The position numbers and the translations under genes were made by a program. Source: Pseudomonadota bacterium (GTDB lineage Bacteria; Pseudomonadota; Alphaproteobacteria; Rhizobiales; Xanthobacteraceae). From it: DNA of 46,097 bases. A model generated the notes under the pieces. It was given only the letters and a program-made list of their open reading frames with translations, was not told the origin of the DNA and made no database searches. The stretch covers positions 1-46,097 of the forward strand of contig JACQAE010000035.1 of NCBI GenBank assembly GCA_016195095.1, read 5' to 3'. Positions 25,534 to 35,298 of the stretch are shown here, one piece after another (position 1 is the stretch's first letter; each line of letters starts with the position of its first letter).

Positions 25534-26898
25534 ATGACCGCCACGCCGCAAGACACTTCCGGGACCGGCCGCGCCTCGTTTGCCTGGACGCTTGCGGTCT
25601 ATCTCAAGCCGCGCGTGCTGATCGTTATGTTCCTTGGGTTTTCTTCAGGGCTACCGCTCGCCCTGTCGGGATCGACGCTCCTTGTTTGGATGCGCGAGAT
25701 GCAGGTCGATCTCGGCACCATCGGATTGTTCGCGCTGGTTGGCACCCCCTACACGCTGAAGTTCCTGTGGGCTCCGGTCGTCGACGCGCTTGACGCGCCC
25801 ATCCTCTCGCCGCTGCTCGGCCGCCGGCGCGGATGGCTCGTGCTCTCGCAGCTCCTCTTGATGGCAGCGATCGTATTGCTGGCGTTTTGCGATCCGGCGA
25901 GCGCGCCCGGGCTCGTGGCGCTCGGCGCGCTCCTGGTTGCCGCCGCCTCGGCCACGCAGGATATCGTCATCGACGCGTTTCGCATCGAGACCCTCGATGC
26001 GAACGAACAGGGCGCCGGCATGGCGAGCTATGTCGCGGCCTACCGGGTTGGCATGCTCGCTTCTACGGTCGGCGCGCTCTATGTCGTCACCGGTTTCGAG
26101 CAGGAGCTTGGTTTCATGCGGCCGGCCGCCTGGACCGTCGGCTATCTGGTCATGGCCGCCCTCGTCGCCGTCGGCATGGTCACTGCGCTCGTGGCAACGG
26201 AGCCGGAAAAGCCCGCCGCCGCCGAGATTGGCGCCAAAGCGCACACCGGCGCGGGCGCGATTGGGCGCGTTACCGGTGCGGCCGCCGGCGCGTTTGGCGA
26301 TTTCCTCGCGCGCGACGCGGCGTTCGTCGTGCTGGCCTTCGTCGTGCTCTACAAGTTTTGCGACGCGTTCGCCGGCACGATGACGGCGCCGTTCGTCATC
26401 GATCTCGGATTTTCGCGCACCGACTACGCCAATATCGTCAAGGGCGTGGGTCTTGCCGCCACCTTGGTCGGTGGCTTTGTCGGCGGCGCGATCGCGCGCG
26501 GCGTGCCGCTGGCGTCATGTCTGTGGTTGGGCGGCATCCTGCAGGCGGTCTCCAACCTGGCGTTCGCCTGGCTCGCGCTCGCTGGCCTCAACTACCCGGC
26601 GCTTATCGCGGCGATCATCGCCGAGAACTTCACCGGGGCCATCGGCACGGTGATCTTCGTCGCCTACCTCTCAGCGCTATGCAAAAACCCGCTGCATACG
26701 GCGACGCAATTCGCACTCTTGACGGCGCTCGCCGCTGTTGGGCGCACCTATCTGTCGTCCGGCGCCGGCTTCCTCGCGCAGGCGACCGGATGGCCGACGT
26801 TCTTCGTGCTCAGCGCGCTGGTCGCGCTGCCGAGCCTCGCGCTCCTGGCCTGGCTACAGGCGCGCGGACATTTCCGCACGCTCGACCGCCCGGCGTGA
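25534..26898 (+). CDS. AmpG-like muropeptide permease (PAT family, MFS)
   Basis: Integral membrane protein of about 454 residues with roughly 12 hydrophobic segments. Landmarks are FLGFSSGLPLALSGSTLLVWM, LKFLWAPVVDALDAPI, the GRRRGWLVLSQ loop and ATQDIVIDAFRIETL, typical of AmpG-like permeases, which import anhydromuropeptides for recycling. The start at 25534 (MTATPQDTSG) is preceded by a weak ribosome-binding site; a longer start at 25471 is possible. No ampD or ampC gene is near. It is convergent with the amidase gene and divergent from phoR. Confidence 0.82.
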   Translation: MTATPQDTSGTGRASFAWTLAVYLKPRVLIVMFLGFSSGLPLALSGSTLLVWMREMQVDLGTIGLFALVGTPYTLKFLWAPVVDALDAPILSPLLGRRRGWLVLSQLLLMAAIVLLAFCDPASAPGLVALGALLVAAASATQDIVIDAFRIETLDANEQGAGMASYVAAYRVGMLASTVGALYVVTGFEQELGFMRPAAWTVGYLVMAALVAVGMVTALVATEPEKPAAAEIGAKAHTGAGAIGRVTGAAAGAFGDFLARDAAFVVLAFVVLYKFCDAFAGTMTAPFVIDLGFSRTDYANIVKGVGLAATLVGGFVGGAIARGVPLASCLWLGGILQAVSNLAFAWLALAGLNYPALIAAIIAENFTGAIGTVIFVAYLSALCKNPLHTATQFALLTALAAVGRTYLSSGAGFLAQATGWPTFFVLSALVALPSLALLAWLQARGHFRTLDRPA

Positions 26899-26932
26899 GC
26901 GCTTTATTCGCGCCAATGGCCCGCGGCGATCG

Positions 26933-29272
26933 TCATGCGCCTGCCGCCGGCGGCGACGCAAAGGCCGGCGGCGGAATACGGCGTTTCGACGCCGCCTCGT
27001 AGGCCGAAGCGATCCGCAGCAGGACGTCCTCCGCTCCCGGCTCGGCGCGAAACACGAGCGAGAATGGCAGGCCCGGTGGCGCGATCGTCGTCGGATGGTG
27101 CGACGGGGTGGAGACGTAGCGCGTGGCGTCGGCGCTTAGCGAAAAAACCGGATCGTAGACGGTCGTGACATAGCCCGCAGGGATGAGCACTTCCGTCAGC
27201 CCCGCGTTCGGACCGCTTAGCGATTCGGGCGCGAGGTTGCTGGCGATGTCGTATTGGTGCGGCCAGCCGATAAGCCCCGGCGGCCAAGGCGTATGCAGGC
27301 GCACCAGCGCGTCGAGGCGATTTTCCAGGATCACCATCATATCGACCCGGCGCAGCAATTCGCGCAGCATGACGCGCTCATTGACGCCTTGACGGCCGCC
27401 GAGCGGATTGCGCGGGTCGGCGATTTCCTCCCAATTCTTGAACGCCACGCGCTGGTCGTCACCCCAGAATTTCGAGCGTGCGTTGAGCGTCGCGAAATCG
27501 CTCAGCGTTTCGGTGAACCCGCGATGTTTCCAATCCGCTGCACGTCGCATGAGGTACTGCGCGATATGGAACCGAAACGCCATCGCCAGTTCCTGCTGCT
27601 GGATAGTGGCGAGGTCGAGGTTTGCCGGCGGCGCGACGTGTTCTTCCACCATCGCCACCATATAGTCGATGGGTTGCATGGCGCCCGCGCCAAAGACCTT
27701 GCCTGGCATGAATTGCGTCGGCGCGATCGCCGCCGCGAATTCCTTGAACAACGGCTGGCCGTCCGCGCCGAGCCTGAACAAAAGGTCTGGCATGAATATC
27801 GGAACCAGCCGCGCCAGCGCGCGGCGAAAATCGGTGGTCATGGCCTCCACCTCGGGATCGCGCCGCCAGCGCGGGTCGGCGGATTCGACCAGCGTCGCGC
27901 CAAGCCGCCCGGCGAGAACCTCCTTGATCTCGCGCGCCGCCGCCGTGACGATCGGCACTTCGGTCATCGAGCCCGGCGGAAGCGCCATCGATTCGCGGAT
28001 GATTCCGAGGCGGATGCCGCTCAGCGCGCCTTGTGTTCCAGGAGCGCGCGCATGGCTGGCATAGGGCGTGTCCAGCACCGATGAACGCGGTACGGTCGTA
28101 TAGGGATCGCGTTTGTCGTAATAGCCCTCGAGCGGATCCTTGAGCGCGTCGAGCACTATGGCGCAATCGCCAATGGTGCGGGCGTGAATGCCGCTGCGAT
28201 CGCAATAGATGTCGGCGCCGATCGCGCCGCCGTCGAAGCCGAGCATCGCCTTGTGTGGCAGGATCAGCGCCACGGCATTGTGATTGGACGGCCCGCGGCA
28301 CGACGCACGCGTCTCCTCGCCAAGGCTCGCCATCACCAGATTGATGCTCACCGACAGCGCCGACCCGGAACTTGAGCCGAGCGAGGCGGATCGGCGCGTA
28401 TCGTAGGGATTGGTGGGATTGCCGCCCCATGAACTGCGCTGGTAGCCGAGCGTCGAGGGCAACACCTTGGCGGGCTTATGGCGCCCGCCGGGATCGCCGG
28501 CGCGGCCGTTATATTCCGTGCACACGGCCTTGGCGAAGATGATCGCCCCCTTGCGCCGCAGGATTTCAATCAGGAGGTGATCGCGGGCCGGAAAATCGAT
28601 GTCATAGCGCGCGTCGCCGCCGCCGGTGGAGCGCATGTCCATGGTGTCGAAGGAATCCTTGAACGAGAAAACGACGCCATGCATCGGCATCCGACCAAGG
28701 TCGGGATCGCGCCCATAGGTCGCGTCGAGCTCGGCGGCACGCTCAAGTGCGTCCGGCAGCCGGCGCAGATACTCGCATACCGGCGGAGCATCGGGCGGCA
28801 GCGGTCCTTGCGACGGGTGGCGATCGAAATCGCCGCGGCAGGTGACCGAGCGTTCGCCGCGAATATTGAGCGTGGCGAGCGCGTTCACCTGCCCGGCATC
28901 CGCCATCCCGACAATCATTCCGTATTGCTGCTGAACGCTGGCGTCGGATGCCGTCGGTTCCATGCGGCCATATTCGAGCGGCGGGCCGCGATATTTGTCG
29001 AGTTCGGGCAGGATCGTCGCGGCCTTGACGGTCTTTGTTGGAAAGCGCAGCGGCGCCATTGCGCGCACCACACCTTCGGCCGGCGTTACCGGAAGCCCAT
29101 CTTGTGTGACGAGAACGCTGGCGACGCCATTATATGCGCGCACGCGATCGATATATTGCTTAACAACCTCGACGCAGGTCGTGCGCCCCGCCCGGATCGC
29201 CGCGTGCAGTTCCTCGATTGTCGATTCCTCGACGCGGAACGCTCCTTGCTCGGCATCCGGCGCGCCACTCAT
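26933..29272 (-). CDS. Large amidase-signature family enzyme
   Basis: The protein has 779 residues, much longer than typical amidases (about 450-550). The Ser-cisSer-Lys triad is recognisable: Lys205 in FSFKDSFD, cis-Ser near 300 in LGSSSGSA and the nucleophile Ser324 in ETRASCRG, with the usual 24-residue spacing between the serines. The N-terminal part (about 50-190) and the C-terminal half carry extra sequence. No signal peptide is evident. Probable amide hydrolysis, possibly of a carboxamide or drug-like substrate; the substrate is unknown. It lies downstream of a dehydrogenase and a binding protein on the same strand, with 90 bp between. Confidence 0.78.
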   Translation of the reverse strand: MSGAPDAEQGAFRVEESTIEELHAAIRAGRTTCVEVVKQYIDRVRAYNGVASVLVTQDGLPVTPAEGVVRAMAPLRFPTKTVKAATILPELDKYRGPPLEYGRMEPTASDASVQQQYGMIVGMADAGQVNALATLNIRGERSVTCRGDFDRHPSQGPLPPDAPPVCEYLRRLPDALERAAELDATYGRDPDLGRMPMHGVVFSFKDSFDTMDMRSTGGGDARYDIDFPARDHLLIEILRRKGAIIFAKAVCTEYNGRAGDPGGRHKPAKVLPSTLGYQRSSWGGNPTNPYDTRRSASLGSSSGSALSVSINLVMASLGEETRASCRGPSNHNAVALILPHKAMLGFDGGAIGADIYCDRSGIHARTIGDCAIVLDALKDPLEGYYDKRDPYTTVPRSSVLDTPYASHARAPGTQGALSGIRLGIIRESMALPPGSMTEVPIVTAAAREIKEVLAGRLGATLVESADPRWRRDPEVEAMTTDFRRALARLVPIFMPDLLFRLGADGQPLFKEFAAAIAPTQFMPGKVFGAGAMQPIDYMVAMVEEHVAPPANLDLATIQQQELAMAFRFHIAQYLMRRAADWKHRGFTETLSDFATLNARSKFWGDDQRVAFKNWEEIADPRNPLGGRQGVNERVMLRELLRRVDMMVILENRLDALVRLHTPWPPGLIGWPHQYDIASNLAPESLSGPNAGLTEVLIPAGYVTTVYDPVFSLSADATRYVSTPSHHPTTIAPPGLPFSLVFRAEPGAEDVLLRIASAYEAASKRRIPPPAFASPPAAGA

Positions 29273-29362
29273 GCGAATATCCTTTCCACCACCTTGGACA
29301 ATACCCCCAGCGTGGCGCGGATGGCGCGCACCGAAGCGAGCCCGCCGGCCGGCTTCATGGCC

Positions 29363-30253
29363 TTATGCTTTTTTCGGAATGGGAAGGCCCGCGCGCCGCG
29401 CGACGACGGCATATATGGATGCCACGTCCAAATCGGCGTAGCCGTCGCGCATTGCCTCGGCGTAAATTGCGGCCGCAGCGTCGAGCAGCGGCGTCGGGCA
29501 CCGCGCCTGCTTCCCGGCCGCCGCGATCAGATGAATGTCCTTCGCCAGCATCGCGGTCGAGCCGCGCACGACCTGCCAGTCGCCGTCGGCCATCGACGCG
29601 GCGCGGGCATTGAATTGCAAGGAAGCGCCGGCGCCGTCCTTAAGCGCATCGATCAGCCGATGCGGATCGACCCCGATCTTACTGCCCAATGCCAGCGCCT
29701 CGGCGGCGGCGGCGATGTGCAGCGTGACCAGCAAGTTGGCGCACAATTTCGCTTTCAGCGCATTCCCGAACGGTCCCATGAAGAACACCTTTGCCGACAC
29801 CGCGTCGAGCACGGCGCGGACGGCGGCAAAGGCCTCCTCGTCGCCGCTGACAAAGACGACACCTTGGCGTTCGCGCACCATGCGCGGAATTCCACTGACC
29901 GCGCCGTCGAGCATGCGGCCGCCGCGCGCCTCCAAGGCCCGCGCCTGCGCGCGCTTGAGTTCGGTATCCGCCGTCGTCAGCTCGACCAGGATGCGGCCGT
30001 CGCAGTCGCCGTCCGCAAGTCCGTCCGCGCCGGAGACGACGTCGGCAAGGGCCGTGCCGTCGGTCAGGCAAGACAGGATGATCGGGCAGCGCTCGGCGAC
30101 CTCGCGCGCCGAACGCGCGGCGATGCCGCCGGCTTCGATTAATTCGCGCGGCTCGCGGCGCCGGCGGCCGACAACCTGGTAACCGGCCTTGATCAGGTTT
30201 TGCGCCATGGGCAGTCCGATCTGACCAAGCCCGATTATGCCAATCGGCGTCAT
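29363..30253 (-). CDS. NAD(P)-dependent beta-hydroxyacid dehydrogenase family protein
   Basis: 6-phosphogluconate dehydrogenase-like fold related to 3-hydroxyisobutyrate and tartronate semialdehyde reductases. The N-terminus has the dinucleotide motif GIIGLGQIGLPMAQNL, then an arginine-rich VVGRRRREP, which may indicate NADPH preference. The substrate-site segments VSGIPRMVRERQ and FGNALKAKLCANLL (catalytic-type Lys) follow. I start at the ATG at 30253; the longer form would use a TTG at 30274. The substrate is unknown. It sits between the NMT1-type protein and the amidase. Confidence 0.82.
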   Translation of the reverse strand: MTPIGIIGLGQIGLPMAQNLIKAGYQVVGRRRREPRELIEAGGIAARSAREVAERCPIILSCLTDGTALADVVSGADGLADGDCDGRILVELTTADTELKRAQARALEARGGRMLDGAVSGIPRMVRERQGVVFVSGDEEAFAAVRAVLDAVSAKVFFMGPFGNALKAKLCANLLVTLHIAAAAEALALGSKIGVDPHRLIDALKDGAGASLQFNARAASMADGDWQVVRGSTAMLAKDIHLIAAAGKQARCPTPLLDAAAAIYAEAMRDGYADLDVASIYAVVARRAGLPIPKKA

Positions 30254-30395
30254 CGCATCAAACCTCGCTGCCAATGCTCATTGGCGAACAGTTATCCTAG
30301 AACATTTTTTCCGCCCGCGTGGACACCGGTGCGCCGGCGGAACGCGAACGCACCCCTTTTGGGCGGTCGGCTCACGCGGCCACGCGCGCGCGCGG

Positions 30396-31325
30396 TCACG
30401 CATCCGGCACCGCCTCGCGATAATAGGCGAGATCGTCGTATATACGCGCGTCAGCAAGCGCCTTGCGCGGCAGCCCATAGCGGCGGCGCAACTCCAACAC
30501 GGCCGCGATGCCGGGACGATCGAGGCGCGCCTTGCGCTCGAATCCACCCGGTTCACCAACGAGGATCGAACAGGTCGTGCTCGCCAATTCCGTGGAGAGA
30601 TTTTTCACGTTTTCAACCAGCAGCGCGCGGGCTACGGCTTCGTTTCCCCGGTCGTAGAGCCAATCGAGACCCGCGACGTAGGCGCGGATAAAGGCGACGA
30701 GCGTGGGCGCATTCGCCTTCGCCCAAGACCTGCGCGCGACGCCGCAAATGCCCTGGTAGCGCGGTATGATCTCGGCGGCACTTTGCAGCACGCGCAGGCC
30801 GGAATTTTGCGCCAGCAATTCGAACGGCGTGAGCAGCAGCGTGCCGGCGTGCCGCCCCGCGATGAGCGCCGTGAAACGTTGCATGACGCCACCGGCGGGC
30901 TCGAAGCGCATCTCGGCGTCAGGAACACCGTTGCGCGCGAGCATCTCGCGCAGCACAAATGCAAAGCCAGTCGTCAGCGCATCGACCGACAGCGTCGCGC
31001 CGCGAAGCTGTTCATATGAACGGATATCCGGTTGCACGACCAGGCGCAGAAACGCGTTGTCGCCGCCCATGAAGGCAAAAAGATCCGGGGCCTGCGCCAG
31101 CACGGCCTCGCCCTGTCCCTCCTGGTAGGCAACGATATTATCAAAGCCGGTCAGCCCGATCTCCCAATCGCCGCGCGCGAGACCAGCCAGCTGCTGCGCA
31201 GAATTGGTCGTGAAATGCAAATTGACATGCAACCCCTGGCGCGCGAACGCGCCGCACTGCGCGCCCGCCCATAGCGGCAGGTTAAACCCGCCAGGAAACA
31301 CGATGACGTTGAGTTCCTCGGACAT
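30396..31325 (-). CDS. NMT1/THI5-like substrate-binding protein without visible signal peptide
   Basis: Protein of 309 residues with the NMT1/SsuA-like fold. It begins MSEELNVIVFPGGFNLPLW, with FTTNSAQQLAGLARGDWEIGLTGFDN next, the pattern of binding proteins that look for sulfonates, nitrate, pyrimidines or thiamine precursors. The N-terminus shows no hydrophobic signal. GGAAGGGG lies about 6 nt before the ATG at 31325, which supports this start. It could be cytoplasmic, or the true N-terminus may be different. No ABC permease or ATPase lies beside it. Confidence 0.75.
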   Translation of the reverse strand: MSEELNVIVFPGGFNLPLWAGAQCGAFARQGLHVNLHFTTNSAQQLAGLARGDWEIGLTGFDNIVAYQEGQGEAVLAQAPDLFAFMGGDNAFLRLVVQPDIRSYEQLRGATLSVDALTTGFAFVLREMLARNGVPDAEMRFEPAGGVMQRFTALIAGRHAGTLLLTPFELLAQNSGLRVLQSAAEIIPRYQGICGVARRSWAKANAPTLVAFIRAYVAGLDWLYDRGNEAVARALLVENVKNLSTELASTTCSILVGEPGGFERKARLDRPGIAAVLELRRRYGLPRKALADARIYDDLAYYREAVPDA

Positions 31326-31431
31326 GCCCACCCCTTCCGCGCCATGCGTACCCACGCTGCTTGCCAGACGTCAGATCGCATGGCGCGGCTTGTGCGTCGC
31401 GAATTTCTTGCGGCGTCATTGGCGCGTTGGG

Positions 31432-31647
31432 TCACTCCGCCCCGCCGCTGCCCTGCCCCTGGCGCAGCGCACGCGCGCGCACCAGCGCCTCGCGGCATTC
31501 CTCGGCCGCAAGGTCGATCAGCCCGCCGCACAATGAGCAGGGAATGACGCCGTTCTCGGTGACCTGATCGATCGGCTCCTCGGCGAGCTCGCCGCAATCC
31601 GGGCACGGAATGGCGATCATTTGGACTTTGCGCGCATCGCCCGCCAT
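31432..31647 (-). CDS. Small CxxC zinc-ribbon protein
   Basis: A 71-residue protein with two Cys-x-x-Cys pairs (Cys15/18 in PCPDC and Cys37/40 in PCSLC), likely one zinc site, followed by an alanine- and arginine-rich helix. The start at 31647 is supported by GAGAGGAG about 7 nt upstream. I do not recognise a named family. It is co-directional with the NMT1-type gene, 106 nt apart. Confidence 0.7.
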   Translation of the reverse strand: MAGDARKVQMIAIPCPDCGELAEEPIDQVTENGVIPCSLCGGLIDLAAEECREALVRARALRQGQGSGGAE

Positions 31648-31784
31648 GGATTGGCTCCTCTCGCCATCAAACTGAGTCCGCTCGCCTGCCAAATGCGCAC
31701 ACTCGGCGCCGCCAAACCTGGCACCGCCAAAGCTCGCGTCGGCGCCACGTGGCAGGCGGATTCAAGGCAGGCCCCCCGGTTGAA

Positions 31785-31813
31785 TTGACTTGGTTAACAG
31801 AGGCCTTAATGAT
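31785..31813 (+). promoter_or_regulatory. Candidate sigma70 promoter for the TRAP binding protein
   Basis: TTGACT (31785-31790) and AATGAT (31808-31813) are separated by 17 nt, about 70 nt before the ATG at 31886. Five of six and four of six bases match the consensus. Confidence 0.35.
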
Positions 31814-31885
31814 GCGCATCAACGGATGACGCAATGGGATCGCGCCGGGAGGCAAAACCATCCCTGGCCGTGGAGGAAACAAACG

Positions 31886-32851
31886 ATGAATGTCAAACAA
31901 CTTGCGGCTCTCTCGCTCGTCGCGGCAACGATTCCCCTGGCGCCGGCATGCGCGCAGGAAGCGACCTTGCGGGCGGTCACCTCGTTCGCGGAGGGTACGC
32001 AATTCTCACGCAATTTCGAACGCTTCATCGAGCGCGTTAACAGCCAGGGCAAGGGCGTGGTCAAGATCAACTATATCGGAGGTCCGCGCGCGGTGCCGCC
32101 CTTCGAGGTCGGCAACGCGGTGCGCACCCGCGTCGTTGATATCGCCAACGTCACCGGCGCCTTCTATACCAACCTCATGCCCGAGGCCGACGGCTTCAAG
32201 CTGATCGGCAAGCCAATGTCGGAGCAGCGCAAGAACGGCACATGGGATTTCATCAATCAGCTGCACAATCAGAAGCTGAACGCCTGGTACCTGGCGCGGC
32301 AATTCCACAACGTGCCTTTCCACATCTACCTGAATAAGAAGATAGACAAGCTCGATTTCTCCGGCCTCAAGATCCGCGTGACGCCGGTCTATCGCGATAT
32401 CGTGCAGGCGCGTGGCGGGACGCCGGTAACGACGGCGCCGGGGGAGGTCTATACCGCGCTTGAGCGCGGCGTCGTTGACGGTTACGGCTGGCCGATCACG
32501 GGCATTTTTGACCTCGGCTGGGAGAAGGCGACGAAATTCCGCGTCGAGCCCGCGTTCTACAGCGTCGAGGTCAATGTGCTCGTCAATCTCGACGCCTGGA
32601 AGGGCCTCAACGACGCCCAGCGTCGGGTTCTGACCGAGGCGGCGGCCTGGCTCGAGGCGCTGGACGGAGAAAACGTAGCCGCGATCAAGGCGGAACGCGA
32701 ACGCCAGGCCAAGGCTGGAATCGCGGCGCTCGATTTCGGGCCGGCGGAAGCAAAGGCGTTTCTCAAGCAGGCCGATGACGTGGCCTGGAAATCGGTGATC
32801 GCGCGCGCGCCGGAAACCGGGCCGAAATTGCGCCAGCTGTCCGGGAACTAG
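31886..32851 (+). CDS. TRAP transporter substrate-binding protein, DctP family (orphan)
   Basis: Protein of 321 residues with a signal peptide (MNVKQLAALSLVAATIPLAPACAQ). DctP features are FERFIERVNSQGKGVVKINYIGG, the DFSGLKIRVTPVYRD segment and APGEVYTALERGVVDGYGWP. GGAGGA precedes the ATG at 31886 by about 8 nt. No DctQM permease genes adjoin it, so it must share a permease encoded elsewhere or is a remnant. The ligand is unknown. Confidence 0.88.
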   Translation: MNVKQLAALSLVAATIPLAPACAQEATLRAVTSFAEGTQFSRNFERFIERVNSQGKGVVKINYIGGPRAVPPFEVGNAVRTRVVDIANVTGAFYTNLMPEADGFKLIGKPMSEQRKNGTWDFINQLHNQKLNAWYLARQFHNVPFHIYLNKKIDKLDFSGLKIRVTPVYRDIVQARGGTPVTTAPGEVYTALERGVVDGYGWPITGIFDLGWEKATKFRVEPAFYSVEVNVLVNLDAWKGLNDAQRRVLTEAAAWLEALDGENVAAIKAERERQAKAGIAALDFGPAEAKAFLKQADDVAWKSVIARAPETGPKLRQLSGN

Positions 32852-33027
32852 GGCTGCTTGCGGCAGGGCCGGAACCGCTTCTCTAGCGGCGATGCCCGAA
32901 CGGGCGTCAAGGGCGCGGCTCGAGCCGGCCATCCCATGCCGCGAGTCGCTGGTCGGCCCCCGCGCGACCTTGCGGCCATGGCGGCCTGCTTGTACAGGTT
33001 GGCGTTGGCACTTCGAGTGGGGCGCAT

Positions 33028-33318
33028 ATGATCGAATTCCTGGCGTTCGTCTCTTTTCTGTTCACGCTTTATATCTACATCCTGATTGCATCGGCCGTAC
33101 TGAGCTGGCTGGTCGCATTCAATGTGGTCAATTCACGCAATCCGATCGTGGCGACAGTCGGGGAATTTCTCTTTCGGGTCACCGAGCCGCTCCTCGCACC
33201 CATCCGCAATAGGCTGCCTGGCCTGGGCGGTATCGATATATCGCCGGTGATCCTGATCCTGATCATCATCTTCATTCAAAGCGTGGTCATCCCAAATATC
33301 GCCAAGGCACTTATCTGA
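33028..33318 (+). CDS. yggT: YggT family membrane protein
   Basis: A 96-residue protein with two hydrophobic segments flanking a conserved [28 protein letters not shown] loop. YggT proteins are linked to osmotic-stress tolerance and, in some bacteria, to membrane or division functions, but the mechanism is not settled. It precedes DUF167 and folD, an order common in alphaproteobacteria. Confidence 0.88.
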   Translation: MIEFLAFVSFLFTLYIYILIASAVLSWLVAFNVVNSRNPIVATVGEFLFRVTEPLLAPIRNRLPGLGGIDISPVILILIIIFIQSVVIPNIAKALI

Positions 33319-33332
33319 AGCGCTCAACGATC

Positions 33333-33692
33333 ATGAGCGCACCAGCAAGGAGCACCCGCGCGCAGCCTCCGGGCAACTATTGCTCGGTAGCGCAAGACGG
33401 CGTGACACTCGCGGTGCGGCTGACGCCGCGCGGGGGGCGCGACTCGCTGGAGGGAGTGCAGGTTTTGGCCGACGGCCGCCGGGTCATCAAGGCGCGGGTG
33501 GCGGCGACTGCAAGCGAGGGGGCGGCGAATGCCGCGCTGATTGCATTATTGGCGCGCGCGTTGGCCGTCGCACCGCGTGATGTCCACATCATCGCGGGTC
33601 AGGCGGCGCGGCAAAAGCGGATCAGGGTCGACGGTGACGGCAAGGCCCTGCACGCACGGTTGACCGCAATCGTTGCGGCGGAGGCAGGATGA
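33333..33692 (+). CDS. DUF167 (YggU) family protein
   Basis: A 119-residue protein with the DUF167 core [43 protein letters not shown] and [16 protein letters not shown]. Function unknown; in E. coli the gene is yggU and lies near yggT. It overlaps folD by 4 nt, so the two are translated together. Confidence 0.88.
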   Translation: MSAPARSTRAQPPGNYCSVAQDGVTLAVRLTPRGGRDSLEGVQVLADGRRVIKARVAATASEGAANAALIALLARALAVAPRDVHIIAGQAARQKRIRVDGDGKALHARLTAIVAAEAG

Positions 33693-34573
33693 GCGCACGC
33701 ATCATCGACGGAAAAGCGATTGCCGCGGAATTACGCGGCAAGGTGACCATGGAGGTGCATCGCCTGCGTCGCGACCGTGGCATCGTGCCCGGATTGGCGG
33801 TTGTGCTGGTCGGCGCCAACCCGGCAAGCGAGGTCTATGTCGGATCGAAGAAGAAGATGACCGTCGATTCCGGCATGCGCTCCTTCGACTATCGGCTCGC
33901 GGACACCGCCGGCGAATCGGAATTGCTGGCGCTCATTCAGCGGCTCAACGGCGACCCGGATGTCAATGGCATCCTCGTTCAATTGCCGCTGCCGGCGCAT
34001 ATCAATTCGCAGAACGTCATCGCCGCCATTGACCCGTCCAAGGACGTTGATGGCTTTCATCCGATGAATGCCGGACGGCTCGCGACCGGCTTGCCGGCGC
34101 TGGTGCCGTGCACGCCGTTCGGCTGCGTGATATTGGCGAAAACCGTCCATGCCTCGCTCGAGGGACTGAACGCGGTCGTCATCGGGCGCTCGAATATCGT
34201 GGGCAAGCCGCTCGCCCAACTGCTGAGCGCCGAGAACGCCACCGTCACGATCGCGCATTCCAGGACGCGCGACCTGCCGGCGGTATGCCGCGGCGCCGAT
34301 CTCCTGTTCGCCGCCATCGGCCGCGCGGAAATGGTCAATGGCGACTACATCAAGCAAGGCGCGACCGTCATCGATGTCGGCATCAATCGCGTGCCGGGAG
34401 AGGGCGGCAAGTCGCGAATCGTCGGCGACGTCATGTTCGCCGACGCGAGCGCCATTGCCGGCGCGATTTCGCCAGTGCCCGGAGGGGTTGGTCCAATGAC
34501 CATCGCCTGCCTGCTCGTCAATACATTGCGCGCTGCCAGCGCGCGGGCCGGCCTGCCGCTACCCGCGATTTAG
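33689..34573 (+). CDS. folD: Bifunctional methylenetetrahydrofolate dehydrogenase/cyclohydrolase
   Basis: Interconverts 5,10-methylene- and 10-formyl-tetrahydrofolate with NADP. Landmarks are [16 protein letters not shown] with the catalytic Lys, [15 protein letters not shown], the NADP loop [16 protein letters not shown] and [15 protein letters not shown] near the C-terminus. It has 294 residues, the usual length. The start at 33689 overlaps the DUF167 stop. Confidence 0.95.
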   Translation: MSARIIDGKAIAAELRGKVTMEVHRLRRDRGIVPGLAVVLVGANPASEVYVGSKKKMTVDSGMRSFDYRLADTAGESELLALIQRLNGDPDVNGILVQLPLPAHINSQNVIAAIDPSKDVDGFHPMNAGRLATGLPALVPCTPFGCVILAKTVHASLEGLNAVVIGRSNIVGKPLAQLLSAENATVTIAHSRTRDLPAVCRGADLLFAAIGRAEMVNGDYIKQGATVIDVGINRVPGEGGKSRIVGDVMFADASAIAGAISPVPGGVGPMTIACLLVNTLRAASARAGLPLPAI

Positions 34574-34656
34574 ATTCAAATAGCTGCAACTCTTGCGCAC
34601 GACGTCGCCGCCGATTTCTTGAATATCGCGGCGGCCCCAGCGTGGAGCATGCCACG

Positions 34657-35298
34657 TCAGGCCGGCATGACGGCGCCGCGCTCGATGCGAAAGGCACGCG
34701 CGAGCAGGTCGGCGACATGCGCCTCGTTTGATTCCGCGATCAACACTGAAACGCCCTGCGTCTTGAGATCGGCCAGGACTTCGCCCAGCCGCCGCGCCAG
34801 CGCCGGCGCCAGTCCCTCGAATGGCTCGTCAAGCAGCAAGAGCCGCGTGCCGCCCATCAGCGCGCGCGCAAGCGCTACCATCTTCTGTTGCCCGCCAGAG
34901 AGTTCAAGCGCGCGCCGGGTGCGAAAGCCCGCGACCTCGGGCATGATGGAAAAGATCCACGCGAGCCGTTTTTCCCAGCCTTCGACCGGCACCGACCAAG
35001 TTGGCAGGCACACGTTTTCCTCGACGGTGAATTCGGGAACCAGCCGCCGGTCCTCGGGCATATAGCCGATTCCATGCGCGACCCGCCGGTAGTCGGGCAG
35101 TCGCAGCAGGTCCACGTGGCCGAGCTCCACCCGCCCGGTCGCCGGCAGCGCACCCATCAGCGCGCGTAACAGCGTCGTCTTGCCGGCGCCGTTACGGCCG
35201 ATGAGGCCGCACATCTCGCCCTCGCTGAGATCGAGCGTCGCGTCGCGGATGATGGGCGCCACCCCGATCGTCACATTGAGCTTGTGGATGGCGAGCAT
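34657..35298 (-). CDS. livF: Branched-chain amino acid-type ABC transporter ATPase LivF
   Basis: Second ATPase of a hydrophobic amino acid (HAAT) importer, 213 residues. Walker A GRNGAGKTT, signature LSGGQQKMVALARAL and Walker B LLLLDEPFEGL are present. Its start overlaps the livG stop by one base (TGATG). Liv-type importers carry amino acids, amides, urea or organic acids, so the substrate is not decided by the family. Confidence 0.92.
   Translation of the reverse strand: MLAIHKLNVTIGVAPIIRDATLDLSEGEMCGLIGRNGAGKTTLLRALMGALPATGRVELGHVDLLRLPDYRRVAHGIGYMPEDRRLVPEFTVEENVCLPTWSVPVEGWEKRLAWIFSIMPEVAGFRTRRALELSGGQQKMVALARALMGGTRLLLLDEPFEGLAPALARRLGEVLADLKTQGVSVLIAESNEAHVADLLARAFRIERGAVMPA

Noticed and set aside
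28478-30142. 554-codon open frame on the plus strand
   Set aside because: Runs antisense across the amidase and the dehydrogenase genes; low-complexity arginine/histidine-rich composition typical of a shadow frame.
32887-32905. GCCCGAACGGGC palindrome after the TRAP binding protein, considered as a terminator
   Set aside because: The loop would be only two bases and no T-tract follows, so it is not a convincing terminator.
34590-34640. GC-rich inverted arms between folD and livF, considered as a bidirectional terminator
   Set aside because: The stem is short with a long loop and no T-tract on either side.
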